In this document: piece after piece, positions 18,260 through 26,561 of the stretch
Layout of the letters: each line of letters opens with the position of its first letter
How positions within the stretch are numbered: the stretch's first letter is position 1
NCBI RefSeq assembly: GCF_014836555.1
Contig: NZ_JACSQQ010000010.1
Location: 7,245-71,244 of the forward strand
Length of the DNA stretch: 64,000 bases
Direction of reading: 5' to 3'
From: Oerskovia rustica
Lineage (GTDB): Bacteria > Actinomycetota > Actinomycetes > Actinomycetales > Cellulomonadaceae
The notes under the pieces: model-generated
The model's database searches: none
Told to the model about the DNA's origin: nothing
Seen by the model: only the letters and a program-made list of their open reading frames with translations
Position numbers and translations under genes: made by a program

Positions 18260-19165
18260 ATGCGTAAGAGCCAGCCCGCCCTCCGGGCAACCGCCGTCCC
18301 GTCCGCCCCGTCGATCGACCTCCTCCCGAGCCTCGCGCAGGCGTCCGCGGCGGGGTCGCCTGCCGCCGTCGTGTTCGTGCACGGGGTGCGCACGTCGAAC
18401 GCGATCTGGGGTCGTCAGCTCGCCCACGTGCGCGAGGCGGGACACCTCGCGGTCGCGGTCGACCTGCCGGGGCACGGCGAGCGCAGCGGCGAGCGGTTCA
18501 CGCTCGTACGGGCCTTCGAGATCCTGGACGACGCGGTCGCGTCCTTCCCCGACGACGTCCCGGTCGTCGTGGTGGGCATGTCGCTCGGCGGGTACACGTC
18601 GCTCGCGTACGCGGCGAGCCACCCCGAGCGCCTGGCCGGGGTCGTGGCGTGCGCGTGCAGCGCCGACCCGCGCGGGAAGCCGGTCGCGCTGTTCCGCGAG
18701 GCTGCCGCCCTCGTGGACGCCGCAGGCGCCGCGACCCGCCGCGCCCTGGGGCGTGTGCAGGGCGTGCTGCGCGCCGGGCGTTCGCTGCCCGGCGGCGCCC
18801 GGGCCTCGGCACAGCTCACGGGCGCCGGGTCGTTCGCGGACCCGCAGCTCCCCGGCAGGCCGGCGTGGCAGGTCGTGACCGACGTGCTGCACGAGCTCGC
18901 GGGCCGCTCGTCGCGCGCGGACCTGAGCTCCGCGAAGGTGCCGGTGTGGCTCATCAACGGTCAGCGCGACCACCTGCGCGTCGACGAGAAGCGCTACCTC
19001 GACACGGCGCCGGGCACCGCGCTCGTGGTCGTGCCGCGGGCCGGCCACGACGTGAACCTGGACGCCCCCGACGCCTTCAACGCCGCGCTGACCCGAGCGC
19101 TCGGAGACCTCACGAGCCGCTGGTCCCCCGCGCGCGAGCAGACGCTCGTCGGCGCGGCCGCCTGA
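18260..19165 (+). CDS. Alpha/beta-hydrolase
   Basis: A 301-residue serine hydrolase. Seen are the oxyanion loop VFVHGVR, the nucleophile elbow GMSLGG, an acid-loop candidate NGQRDHLRV and the catalytic histidine in RAGHDVNLD, with an alpha-helical lid between. The ATG at 18260 is the first start with coding character downstream of the divergent promoter region; no clear ribosome binding site supports it, so the N-terminus is uncertain. Such proteins act as esterases, lipases or lactonases; no substrate can be assigned. Confidence 0.85.
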   Translation: MRKSQPALRATAVPSAPSIDLLPSLAQASAAGSPAAVVFVHGVRTSNAIWGRQLAHVREAGHLAVAVDLPGHGERSGERFTLVRAFEILDDAVASFPDDVPVVVVGMSLGGYTSLAYAASHPERLAGVVACACSADPRGKPVALFREAAALVDAAGAATRRALGRVQGVLRAGRSLPGGARASAQLTGAGSFADPQLPGRPAWQVVTDVLHELAGRSSRADLSSAKVPVWLINGQRDHLRVDEKRYLDTAPGTALVVVPRAGHDVNLDAPDAFNAALTRALGDLTSRWSPAREQTLVGAAA

Positions 19166-19262
19166 CCGGGCGGCCACCCGCCCGCCGCGGCCGATGCCCG
19201 AGGGCGGGCGCCGCCGTCGGGCCGCACGCCCCTCCCCCGACACCGATGGGAGACTGGTACCC

Positions 19263-20804
19263 ATGAGCAACGACACCACCCCTGTCAGCGCGCCGGCCGC
19301 GGAGTCCGAGCAGGAGATCGCCGCCCGGAACGACAACCGGTCGCACCGGCCCGACTCCGAGGCCTTCAAGGCGTTCATCACGAGCGGCTGGGCGCCGCGC
19401 GCGAGCAGCGACGTCGAGGCCGGCGTCGCCGCGCCGTACACCGCGGCACGCCGCGCCGAGCTCTCCGCGGGCTTCCCCGGTGCACGCCTCGTGATCCCCG
19501 CCGGGCCGCTCAAGGTCCGCTCGAACGACACCGACTACCGGTTCCGCCCGCACTCGGCGTTCGCGCACCTCACGGGCTTCGGCACGGACCAGGAGCCCGA
19601 CGCCGTCCTGGTCCTGCACCCCGTCGAGCCCGGCACGGGCGACGACGGCTCGAACCACCACGCCGTCCTGTACGTGCGCCCCCTCGCGGCGCGCGACACC
19701 CAGGAGTTCTACGCCGACTCGCGCTACGGCGAGTTCTGGGTCGGCGCCCGCCCGAGCCTCGACGACGTCACCACCGTGACGGGCATCGAGGCCGCGCACA
19801 TCGACGAGCTGCGCGACGCGCTCGCCAAGGACGTCGGCGAGCACGTCGTCCTGCTGGTCGTCACGGGGGCCGACGAGAACATCGAGGCCCTGGTCGAGGC
19901 CATCCGCCTCGAGAACGGCCAGACCGACGACGCCGCGGCGGACGCCACGCTCGTCGAGGCCGCCTCGGAGCTGCGCCTCGTCAAGGACGCGCTCGAGATC
20001 GCGCACATGCGCGAGGCCGTCGACGCGACGATCGAGGGCTTCGCCGAGGTCGTGCGCAACCTTCCCCGTGCGACCGAGCACCGTCGCGGCGAGCGCGTCA
20101 TCGAGACGACGTTCGACGCGCACGCCCGCCTCGAGGGCAACACGGTCGGCTACGAGACCATCGCGGCCGCGGGCGAGCACGCCACGACGCTGCACTGGAT
20201 CCGCAACGACGGCCAGGTCCGCGCGGGCGAGCTCGTCCTGCTCGACGCGGGCGTCGAGGTCGACTCGCTCTACACGGCCGACGTCACGCGCACCCTGCCC
20301 GTCGACGGCACCTACACCGACGTCCAGCGCCGCATCTACACCGCGGTGCTCGACGCCGCCGACGCAGCCTTCGCGGTCGCCGTCCCGGGTGCCCGCTTCC
20401 GCGACATCCACGCCGCCGCGATGGAGGTCATCGCCGAGCGCCTCGCCGAGTGGGGCCTGCTGCCCGCGACGGCCGAGGAGTCCCTGGCGCCCGAGGGCCA
20501 GTTCCACCGCCGCTGGATGGTGCACGGCACGAGCCACCACCTGGGCCTCGACGTGCACGACTGCGCGCAGGCGCGGCGCGACCTCTACGTCGACGGCGTC
20601 CTGGAGCCCGGCATGGTCTTCACGATCGAGCCCGGCCTGTACTTCAAGAGCGACGACCTCACGGTCCCCGCGGAGTACCGAGGGATCGGCGTCCGCATCG
20701 AGGACGACGTCCTGATCACCCAGGACGGGAACGAGAACCTCTCGGCGGCGCTTCCCCGCCGCCCCGAGGACATCGAGGCCTGGATGGCGTCGCTGCGCGA
20801 CTGA
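19263..20804 (+). CDS. pepP: Xaa-Pro aminopeptidase (aminopeptidase P, family M24B)
   Basis: A 513-residue cytosolic peptidase that removes an N-terminal residue before proline. The N-terminal half is the AMP_N dimerisation domain (GARLVIPAGPLKVRSNDTDYRFRP), the C-terminal half a pita-bread metallopeptidase. Two-metal ligands are visible: Asp in LLDAGVEVDS and YTADVTRT, His in GTSHHLGLDVHD, Glu in TIEPGLY and in GVRIEDD. The ATG at 19263 is seven bases after a GAGACT hexamer that may be a -10 box, the same context as the stress-protein gene at 25578. A strong bidirectional terminator follows. Confidence 0.92.
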   Translation: MSNDTTPVSAPAAESEQEIAARNDNRSHRPDSEAFKAFITSGWAPRASSDVEAGVAAPYTAARRAELSAGFPGARLVIPAGPLKVRSNDTDYRFRPHSAFAHLTGFGTDQEPDAVLVLHPVEPGTGDDGSNHHAVLYVRPLAARDTQEFYADSRYGEFWVGARPSLDDVTTVTGIEAAHIDELRDALAKDVGEHVVLLVVTGADENIEALVEAIRLENGQTDDAAADATLVEAASELRLVKDALEIAHMREAVDATIEGFAEVVRNLPRATEHRRGERVIETTFDAHARLEGNTVGYETIAAAGEHATTLHWIRNDGQVRAGELVLLDAGVEVDSLYTADVTRTLPVDGTYTDVQRRIYTAVLDAADAAFAVAVPGARFRDIHAAAMEVIAERLAEWGLLPATAEESLAPEGQFHRRWMVHGTSHHLGLDVHDCAQARRDLYVDGVLEPGMVFTIEPGLYFKSDDLTVPAEYRGIGVRIEDDVLITQDGNENLSAALPRRPEDIEAWMASLRD

Positions 20805-20821
20805 CCAAGCCCCTCAGCACC

Positions 20822-20868
20822 ACGAAGGCGGCGGCCCCGAGGACACTCCTCGGGACCGCCGCCTTCGT
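20822..20868. terminator. Bidirectional terminator between pepP and methyltransferase gene
   Basis: Arms 20822-20842 and 20848-20868 pair over 21 positions with a single mismatch and a five-base loop; convergent genes lie on both sides. Confidence 0.9.
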
Positions 20869-20879
20869 CGTGCCCGGGG

Positions 20880-21653
20880 TCAGACGGCGCGCGCCACGAC
20901 GAGCAGCTCTCCGGCGCCCTCTCCCACGGGCTCGCACCTCCACCCGCCGAAGACCTGCTCGACGGCGAACCCCGCCGCCTCGACGCTCGCGCGCACCTCG
21001 TCCTCGGGGCGGAACCGGAGCGTCGCGGTGGACAAGAGCTCGTCCCCCTCGGGCATCTCGTAGCCGAGCGTGAAGTCGACGACGCCGTCGCGCTCACCCG
21101 TGATCTCGCACCAGGTCTGGACGACGCGCGCTTCGCCCGGCCGATCGCCCGGCGGGTCGCTCAGGACGACCGGGTCTCGCTCGTCGGGCGTGTGCCACGA
21201 CTCCCACGCACGGTCGCGGGGGTCGCGGGTGTCGAACACGAGGATCCCGCCGGGGACGAGGGCCGCGCGGAGGTCCGCGAGGACGCCCGCCCACTCGTCG
21301 TCGGCGACGAAGAACTGGGCGACGTGGCTCGTCATGAGGGCGACGTCGAACGCGCCTGCGGGCGCGTCGGCGGACGTCCCGTGGACCCAGGTCACGGCCT
21401 CGGCACCGGGCCGGCGCCGGGCCGCGTCGAGCGACGCGTCGGCTGGATCGATGCCCGTCACGTGGTGCCCCGCGGCGGCCAGCGCCACGGTCAGCCGTCC
21501 TGTGCCGCACCCGAGGTCGAGCACACGCGGGCCCGGCCCCTCGGTCGCGCGGGCGAGGAAGTAGTCGTCGTCGGGACCCCAGGTGTTCTGGGCGTCGTAG
21601 ACCTCGACGAGGCGGGCCTCACGGAACTCGGCCTGGTGCGTGGCGGTGTGCAT
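20880..21653 (-). CDS. Class I SAM-dependent methyltransferase
   Basis: A 257-residue Rossmann-fold methyltransferase with motif I VLDLGCGTGRL, motif II HHVTGIDPADASLD and later strands (VALMTSHVAQFF, GGILVFDTRDP). The best start is ATG 21653, seven bases after TAGCGT (21661-21666), which predicts a leaderless mRNA; an in-frame GTG three codons earlier lies inside that box and is less likely. It is divergent from the DrrAB-like exporter operon. The methyl acceptor is unknown. Confidence 0.87.
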   Translation of the reverse strand: MHTATHQAEFREARLVEVYDAQNTWGPDDDYFLARATEGPGPRVLDLGCGTGRLTVALAAAGHHVTGIDPADASLDAARRRPGAEAVTWVHGTSADAPAGAFDVALMTSHVAQFFVADDEWAGVLADLRAALVPGGILVFDTRDPRDRAWESWHTPDERDPVVLSDPPGDRPGEARVVQTWCEITGERDGVVDFTLGYEMPEGDELLSTATLRFRPEDEVRASVEAAGFAVEQVFGGWRCEPVGEGAGELLVVARAV

Positions 21654-21703
21654 GCCGGTCACGCTAACCGGCCACCTCGCGGGCGGTCACGAGAATTCCT
21701 CTC

Positions 21704-21745
21704 TTGCGTACGCCACACACAGTGCGTATGGTCTACACAGTGTAG
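21704..21745 (+). promoter_or_regulatory. Promoter and probable TetR operator of the DrrAB-like operon
   Basis: TTGCGT (21704-21709) and TATGGT (21727-21732) are separated by 17 bases. The perfect palindrome CTACAC-A-GTGTAG (21733-21745) begins right after the -10 box and covers the predicted transcription start. This is a classic repressor position; the TetR protein encoded downstream (23715-24707) is the obvious candidate. Confidence 0.75.
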
Positions 21746-21783
21746 GGAGTACACAACAGTCTGCGACGCACACGGAGGTAGCG

Positions 21784-22791
21784 ATGCCCGACCCCATGAT
21801 CGACGTCCGGGGGCTCACCAAGGCCTACGGATCCCACGCCGTCCTGCAGGGCGTGGACCTGACCGTCCGACGCGGCGAGATCTACGCGCTGCTCGGCCCC
21901 AACGGCGCGGGCAAGACCACCGCCGTCAACATCCTCACGACCCTCGTCCGGCCGGACGCCGGGACCGCGAGCATCGCGGGCCACGACGTCGTCCGCCAGG
22001 CCGCGAAGGTCCGCGAGGTCATCGCCCTGACCGGCCAGTACGCCTCGGTCGACGGGTTCCAGACGGGCGAGGAGAACCTCGCGATGATGGCCACGCTCGC
22101 CCACCTGCCCCGCGCCGTCGTCGCGGCCCGCACGGCCGAGCTGCTCGACCGCTTCGACCTGACCGACGCCGCCCGGCGCCGCGTCGAGACCTACTCGGGC
22201 GGCATGCGCCGCCGCCTCGACCTGGCGATCAGCCTCGTCGCGGACCCCCAGGTCCTGATCCTCGACGAGCCCACCACCGGCCTCGACCCGCAGTCGCGCA
22301 CCGAGCTGTGGGACGTCGTCCGCGAGCTCGCCGCCGACGGCATCACGGTCCTCCTCACGACCCAGTACCTCGAGGAGGCCGACCGGCTCGCCGACACCAT
22401 CGCGGTCCTCGACGGCGGGCGCATCGTGGCTCGTGGCACCGCGAGCGAGCTCAAGGCGCTCGTCCCCGGCCAGCACGTGCGGGTCGACGTCGAGGACCCC
22501 CGCGCCCTCGCAGCCGTCCAGGACCTCGGGCTCGAGATCTCCGGGATCGACCAGAAGGACCTCGCGGCCATGGTCCCCACGACCGACCCCCTCCGCACGG
22601 TCCGCGACGTCCTGGCGCTGGCCGACGAGCGCGGCATCCCCGTGACCGGGGTCAGCGTGGTCAAACCCTCGCTCGACGACGTCTTCCTCGCCCTCACGGG
22701 ATCACGTGGCTCCCGGGCCGCGACCCCGTCCACGGCCCCCGGGCCCACGACCCAGCACGTCCCCGCAACGACCGAGGCAGGCCACCGATGA
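21784..22791 (+). CDS. DrrA-like ABC transporter ATP-binding protein
   Basis: A 335-residue ATPase of the ABC-2 drug-export class. Walker A GPNGAGKT is at about residues 38-45, with the signature YSGGMRRRLD, Walker B LILDEPTTGLDP and the H-loop region TTQYLEEAD, in which Gln replaces the usual switch His, as in DrrA-type proteins. The C-terminal third matches the regulatory extension of daunorubicin-resistance ATPases (KPSLDDVFLALTG). The start has GGAGG five bases upstream. Its stop overlaps the permease start (ATGA). It probably exports a hydrophobic drug or lipid; substrate unknown. Confidence 0.92.
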   Translation: MPDPMIDVRGLTKAYGSHAVLQGVDLTVRRGEIYALLGPNGAGKTTAVNILTTLVRPDAGTASIAGHDVVRQAAKVREVIALTGQYASVDGFQTGEENLAMMATLAHLPRAVVAARTAELLDRFDLTDAARRRVETYSGGMRRRLDLAISLVADPQVLILDEPTTGLDPQSRTELWDVVRELAADGITVLLTTQYLEEADRLADTIAVLDGGRIVARGTASELKALVPGQHVRVDVEDPRALAAVQDLGLEISGIDQKDLAAMVPTTDPLRTVRDVLALADERGIPVTGVSVVKPSLDDVFLALTGSRGSRAATPSTAPGPTTQHVPATTEAGHR

Positions 22792-23633
22792 GCACCACCG
22801 CCCCCGAGACCGCACGGGCCGCGCGCCCCGCCCCCGGCCGGCGCACGACCGGCACCGCCCGCAGCGCCCGGCACTCCCCCGCGACCGCGCTGCGCGACGT
22901 CTCGGCCATGACCGGTCGTGAGCTCCGCCGCACGCTGCGCAGCGTCGACGGCCTGGTCACGGCCCTCATGCTGCCCGTCCTCATCATGCTCGTGTTCGTC
23001 GTCGTGTTCGGCGGGGCGATCGAGGACGACGGCAGCTACGTCGACTACGTCGTACCGGGCATCCTCGTGCTCTGCCTGGGCTTCGGCTCGGCGACGGCCG
23101 CGCTCTCGGTCGCGCAGGACATGACGAGCGGCACGATCAACCGGTTCAAGACCCTGCCGATCTTCGGCCCGTCGGTCCTGTGGGCCCACGTCCTGGCCAG
23201 CACGGTCCGCAACCTCGTCTCGGCGACCCTCGTCCTGCTCGTCGCGGTCGCGCTCGGCTTCAGCCCCGGCGCGGACCTGGGCGGCTGGGTGGGCGTCGCC
23301 GGCTACCTCGCGCTCATGGTCCTCGCGTTCACCTGGTTGAGCTGCCTCGCGGGCCTGGTCCTGAGCGTGGACGCCGCAGCGAGCTTCAACATGTTCTTCC
23401 TGTTCGTGCCGTACCTGTCGAGCGGGTTCGTCCAGGTCGAGACCATGCCGACCTGGTTGCACGGCTTCGCGGCGCACCAGCCGTTCACGCCCATCATCGA
23501 GACGTTGCGCGCGCTGCTCTCGGGCACCTCGACCGCGGGGAGCCTCGTGCCCGCGATCGCGTGGCTCGTCGGGATGTTCGCGGTCTCGTGCGCCCTGGCC
23601 TCGGTGCTGTACCGCCGCCGGACCGCTCACTGA
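22788..23633 (+). CDS. DrrB-like ABC-2 type permease
   Basis: A 281-residue permease with a Pro/Arg/Ala-rich cytoplasmic head followed by six membrane segments (first VTALMLPVLIMLVFVVVFGG). It carries the ABC-2 signature region SVAQDMTSGTINRFKTLPI and the late SGFVQVETMPTWLHGFAAHQPFTP loop of daunorubicin-type exporters. It is translationally coupled to the ATPase gene (ATGA overlap), and a TetR gene follows 81 bases downstream, completing a typical self-regulated efflux unit. Confidence 0.92.
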   Translation: MSTTAPETARAARPAPGRRTTGTARSARHSPATALRDVSAMTGRELRRTLRSVDGLVTALMLPVLIMLVFVVVFGGAIEDDGSYVDYVVPGILVLCLGFGSATAALSVAQDMTSGTINRFKTLPIFGPSVLWAHVLASTVRNLVSATLVLLVAVALGFSPGADLGGWVGVAGYLALMVLAFTWLSCLAGLVLSVDAAASFNMFFLFVPYLSSGFVQVETMPTWLHGFAAHQPFTPIIETLRALLSGTSTAGSLVPAIAWLVGMFAVSCALASVLYRRRTAH

Positions 23634-23714
23634 GCGCGCTCCCGAGAGGCGGTGCGACACGGTCGGTGCGACCCGTCCCGACATCTCCCCGACCGGACCC
23701 GCGATGATGTACCC

Positions 23715-24707
23715 ATGACGGACACCACCGATCCCGGCCTGCCCCACGCCATCGCCCTGGCGTGGGGCGTGGCCGAGAACCCGCAGCGCGGCCCGCGCCG
23801 CGAGCTGAGCATCGAGCGGATCGTCGAGCAGGCCATCGAGATCGCCGACGCCGAGGGGCTCGCGGCGCTCTCGATGAGCAAGCTCGCCACGGCCCTGGGG
23901 TACACGACCATGTCGCTGTACCGCTACGTCACGAGCAAGGACGACCTGCTGCTCCTCATGCAGGAGCAGGCGATCGACGTCGACCTCCCCTCGGGCGCCC
24001 GGGCCGACGTCGACGCGGTCATGGAGGGGCGGATCCCCGACGGCGGCGAGCCGACGTGGCGGCGCGGGCTGCGCGAGTTCGCCCTCGCGACGCTCGCGGT
24101 CTACGAGGCCCACCCGTGGTTCCTCGACGTCGCCGTCCAGGGCGTGCCGCTCACGCCCAACAACCTGCGGTTCGTCGACCTGGGCCTGCGCGCGATGCAC
24201 GGCACCTCGCTCACGGACGAGGACAAGCTCGCGATGATCATGCTCGTCACGAGCTACGCGCAGAGCGCGGCCCGGATCCAGCGCGAGCTGCGTGGCGCCC
24301 GGCAGGACCCCACGGGTCGCGACGTGAGCGGCGCCGCGTACGCCGAGGTCTTCGCCGAGCTCGTGACGCCCGAGCGCTTCCCGTTCCTGCACCCCGTCGT
24401 GGCGTCGGGGGCGTACCTGAGCGAGGACGACGGGGTCGACGACGTCGTGTTCGGCCTCGAGCGCGTGCTCGACGGGATCGGGGTCTACATCGACCGTTCG
24501 CCCGCCGAGCGCGCCGACTCGCCTCTCCCCGCGCCCGAGGACCGCGTGGCGGCCGAGCTCTACGCGCGCGACCCCCAGGTCAAGGAGGCGTCCAAGGCGC
24601 GCCGCGAGGCGGAGAAGGCGGTCCGGGAGGCCGAGAAGCGGCTCAAGGAGGCGCGCAAGCGCGAGCGCGACGCGGCGAAGGCCGCCACCGAGCGGGCGGG
24701 GCGCTGA
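23715..24707 (+). CDS. TetR-family regulator of the adjacent ABC exporter
   Basis: A 330-residue regulator, longer than most TetR proteins. The helix-turn-helix is at about residues 36-85 (AIEIADAEGLAALSMSKLA, then LGYTTMSLYRYVTSK). The middle is the actinobacterial TetR C-terminal ligand domain. The last 50 residues are a highly charged Lys/Glu/Arg/Ala helix, probably a coiled coil, not needed for the family fold. A GATGAT hexamer six bases before the ATG may be a weak -10 box. The likely operator is the palindrome in front of the exporter operon. Confidence 0.88.
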   Translation: MTDTTDPGLPHAIALAWGVAENPQRGPRRELSIERIVEQAIEIADAEGLAALSMSKLATALGYTTMSLYRYVTSKDDLLLLMQEQAIDVDLPSGARADVDAVMEGRIPDGGEPTWRRGLREFALATLAVYEAHPWFLDVAVQGVPLTPNNLRFVDLGLRAMHGTSLTDEDKLAMIMLVTSYAQSAARIQRELRGARQDPTGRDVSGAAYAEVFAELVTPERFPFLHPVVASGAYLSEDDGVDDVVFGLERVLDGIGVYIDRSPAERADSPLPAPEDRVAAELYARDPQVKEASKARREAEKAVREAEKRLKEARKRERDAAKAATERAGR

Positions 24708-24708
24708 C

Positions 24709-25578
24709 CTAGCGCGTGCCCGACGACGTCTCGTCGGCCGGGCCTTCGGCGGCGGCCTGGGCGTCGGCCGCCGGGGCGCCCTGTCCCTCGACCGGTGCAC
24801 CGTCGGCCGGGGCGGTCGGCGTGACGTCGCTGCGCATCGCGCCGTAGCGGGGCGCACCCGAGGGCGTGGTCCAGCGCGGGTCGGGCGTCCGGACCGGCGG
24901 CGCGGGCTGGGCCGGGGCGTCGGTCGGCTGGACCGGGCTCACGGCCGGAGCGGGCGCCTGCGGCTGCTGCGCCCCCCACGGCTGCCCCGGCTGTCCCTGC
25001 TGCTGTCCGGGCGCCTGGCCCGGCTGACCCCACGGGCCCGGCTGCGCGGGCTGCCCGGGCCGACCCGCGACCGGCGGGACCTGACGCGCGACGGCCGCGG
25101 CGCCGTCGGGCATCTGGGACAGGAGGCGACGCGCGTCGCCCGCCCGCTCCGCGAGGCACAGCAACGAGTACGACGACGCGACGATCTGGCTCGACGACGT
25201 GAAGTCACGCTTGCCGCCCGTGAGCGAGTACGACAGGACCGAGAACAGCAGGCCGAAGCCCGCACCCAGGCCGATCGCGGCGAGCATCAGCCCGCCACCG
25301 CTGTTGAACATGTACAGCAGCAGACCCACGAACAGGCCGAACCACGCACCGGACGCAAGGCCCGCGAGCGCCACCCGCCCGTACGTGAGGCGGCCCATGA
25401 CCCGCTCGACCATGCGCAGGTCGGTGCCGACGATGGTCACGTACTCGACGGCGAACTTGTTGTCGGAGAGGTAGTCGACGGCCTTCTGCGCCTCGAGGTA
25501 GGTCGCGTAGGACGCGACCTGCTCCCCGCTCGGCGGCGTCGGGACCTTGGGCGCGGAATTGGGACGAGTCATGCTCAT
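24709..25578 (-). CDS. General stress protein (YflT/17M-like domain) with Pro/Gln-rich tail
   Basis: A 289-residue protein. Residues about 15-75 form the general-stress YflT-like domain (SYATYLEAQKAVDYLSDNKFAVEYVTIVG), followed by two glycine-rich membrane hairpins (LAGLASGAWFGLFVGLLLYM and LMLAAIGLGAGFGLLFSVLS). The last 130 residues are a disordered Pro/Gln/Gly/Ala tail (QPGQPW-type repeats), presumably cytosolic. The ATG at 25578 lies six bases after GAGACT; a second ATG two codons on is possible. Stress-related membrane function is family knowledge; no partner is known. The stop is one base from the convergent TetR stop. Confidence 0.8.
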   Translation of the reverse strand: MSMTRPNSAPKVPTPPSGEQVASYATYLEAQKAVDYLSDNKFAVEYVTIVGTDLRMVERVMGRLTYGRVALAGLASGAWFGLFVGLLLYMFNSGGGLMLAAIGLGAGFGLLFSVLSYSLTGGKRDFTSSSQIVASSYSLLCLAERAGDARRLLSQMPDGAAAVARQVPPVAGRPGQPAQPGPWGQPGQAPGQQQGQPGQPWGAQQPQAPAPAVSPVQPTDAPAQPAPPVRTPDPRWTTPSGAPRYGAMRSDVTPTAPADGAPVEGQGAPAADAQAAAEGPADETSSGTR

Positions 25579-25658
25579 CTGCCCAGTCTCCCGTACATGT
25601 CGGTGTGAGGCGAGGGGGTTCGCTCAGGGGGGAGCGCCGCGAGATCGAGGGCCCTCGC

Positions 25659-25688
25659 CGAGGTAGAGGGTCAGGTCCCTCTACCTCG
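25659..25688 (-). terminator. Terminator of the sugar-phosphate operon
   Basis: Perfect 12-bp stem (25659-25670 with 25677-25688) and a six-base loop, 37 bases past the aldolase stop codon. Confidence 0.88.
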
Positions 25689-25724
25689 ACGACATCCCTC
25701 TGTCTCGCGGGCGGGCCGGCGTGC

Positions 25725-26561
25725 TCAGACCGCGTCGAGCACGGCCAGCAGGCGCACGACCTCGTCCCGCATCGCGTCCCGGCCCGCACCCAGGTACTTG
25801 CGGGGGTCGACGACGGTCGGGTGCTCGTCGAGGTAGGCCCGCAGCGCCTGCGTGAGCGTGTTGTTGAGGTGCGTCGAGACGTTGATCTTCGTCATGCCCT
25901 CCTTGACCGCGCGCGTGAGGTCGTGGTCGGCGACCCCCGACGAGCCGTGCAGCACCAGGGGGACGGGGACGGCGGCGCGCAGCTCGGCGATCCGCTCGAA
26001 GTCGAGCGACGCCGTCCGGTCCGTCATGGCGTGCGACGAGCCGACCGCGACCGCGAGCGCGTCGACCCCGGTCGCCGCGACGAACGCGACGGCCTCCGCG
26101 GGGTCGGTGCGCACCCCTGGCGCGTGCACGCCGTCCTTGCCCCCGACCTTGCCGAGCTCGGCCTCGACGAAGACCCCGCGGGCGTGCGCCTCGCGCACCA
26201 CGTCGGCCGTGGCCTCGACGTTCTGCTCGTAGTCGAGCGCAGACCCGTCGTACATGACCGAGGTGAACCCCAGACGGACGGCCTCGCTCACGAGGGCACG
26301 GTCCTCGGCGTGGTCCAGGTGGACGACGACCGGCGCGCTCGACGCCCGCGCGACGGCGAGCGTCGCGAGGGCGATCGGCTCGAGTCCGCCGTGGTACTTC
26401 GCGGCGTTCTGGCTGATCTGCAGGACGACGCCCGTGCCCGCGCGGGCGGCCGCGGCGACGAAGGCCTCGGCGTGCTCGACCTGGATCACGTTGAAGGCTC
26501 CGACCCCGCGGCTCTCGGCGCGGGCCCGGTCGACGAGCTGGTGGGCGGTGACGAGCGGCAT
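25725..26561 (-). CDS. Class II fructose/tagatose-bisphosphate aldolase
   Basis: A 278-residue zinc aldolase of the GatY/KbaY/FbaA family, cleaving a ketose 1,6-bisphosphate to glyceraldehyde 3-phosphate and dihydroxyacetone phosphate. The zinc ligands are visible in VVVHLDHAED and VLHGSSGV, with the active-site segment SVMYDGSALDYEQNV and the phosphate loop KINVSTHLN. It starts directly after the stop of the PfkB kinase gene (TGA then ATG, no gap), so it is the last gene of the operon. Together with that kinase, a tagatose-bisphosphate substrate is plausible but not proven. Confidence 0.9.
   Translation of the reverse strand: MPLVTAHQLVDRARAESRGVGAFNVIQVEHAEAFVAAAARAGTGVVLQISQNAAKYHGGLEPIALATLAVARASSAPVVVHLDHAEDRALVSEAVRLGFTSVMYDGSALDYEQNVEATADVVREAHARGVFVEAELGKVGGKDGVHAPGVRTDPAEAVAFVAATGVDALAVAVGSSHAMTDRTASLDFERIAELRAAVPVPLVLHGSSGVADHDLTRAVKEGMTKINVSTHLNNTLTQALRAYLDEHPTVVDPRKYLGAGRDAMRDEVVRLLAVLDAV

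Noticed and set aside
22191-24857. Minus-strand frame of nearly 900 codons over the DrrAB-TetR genes
   Set aside because: No recognisable domain; it covers three well-supported genes on the other strand.
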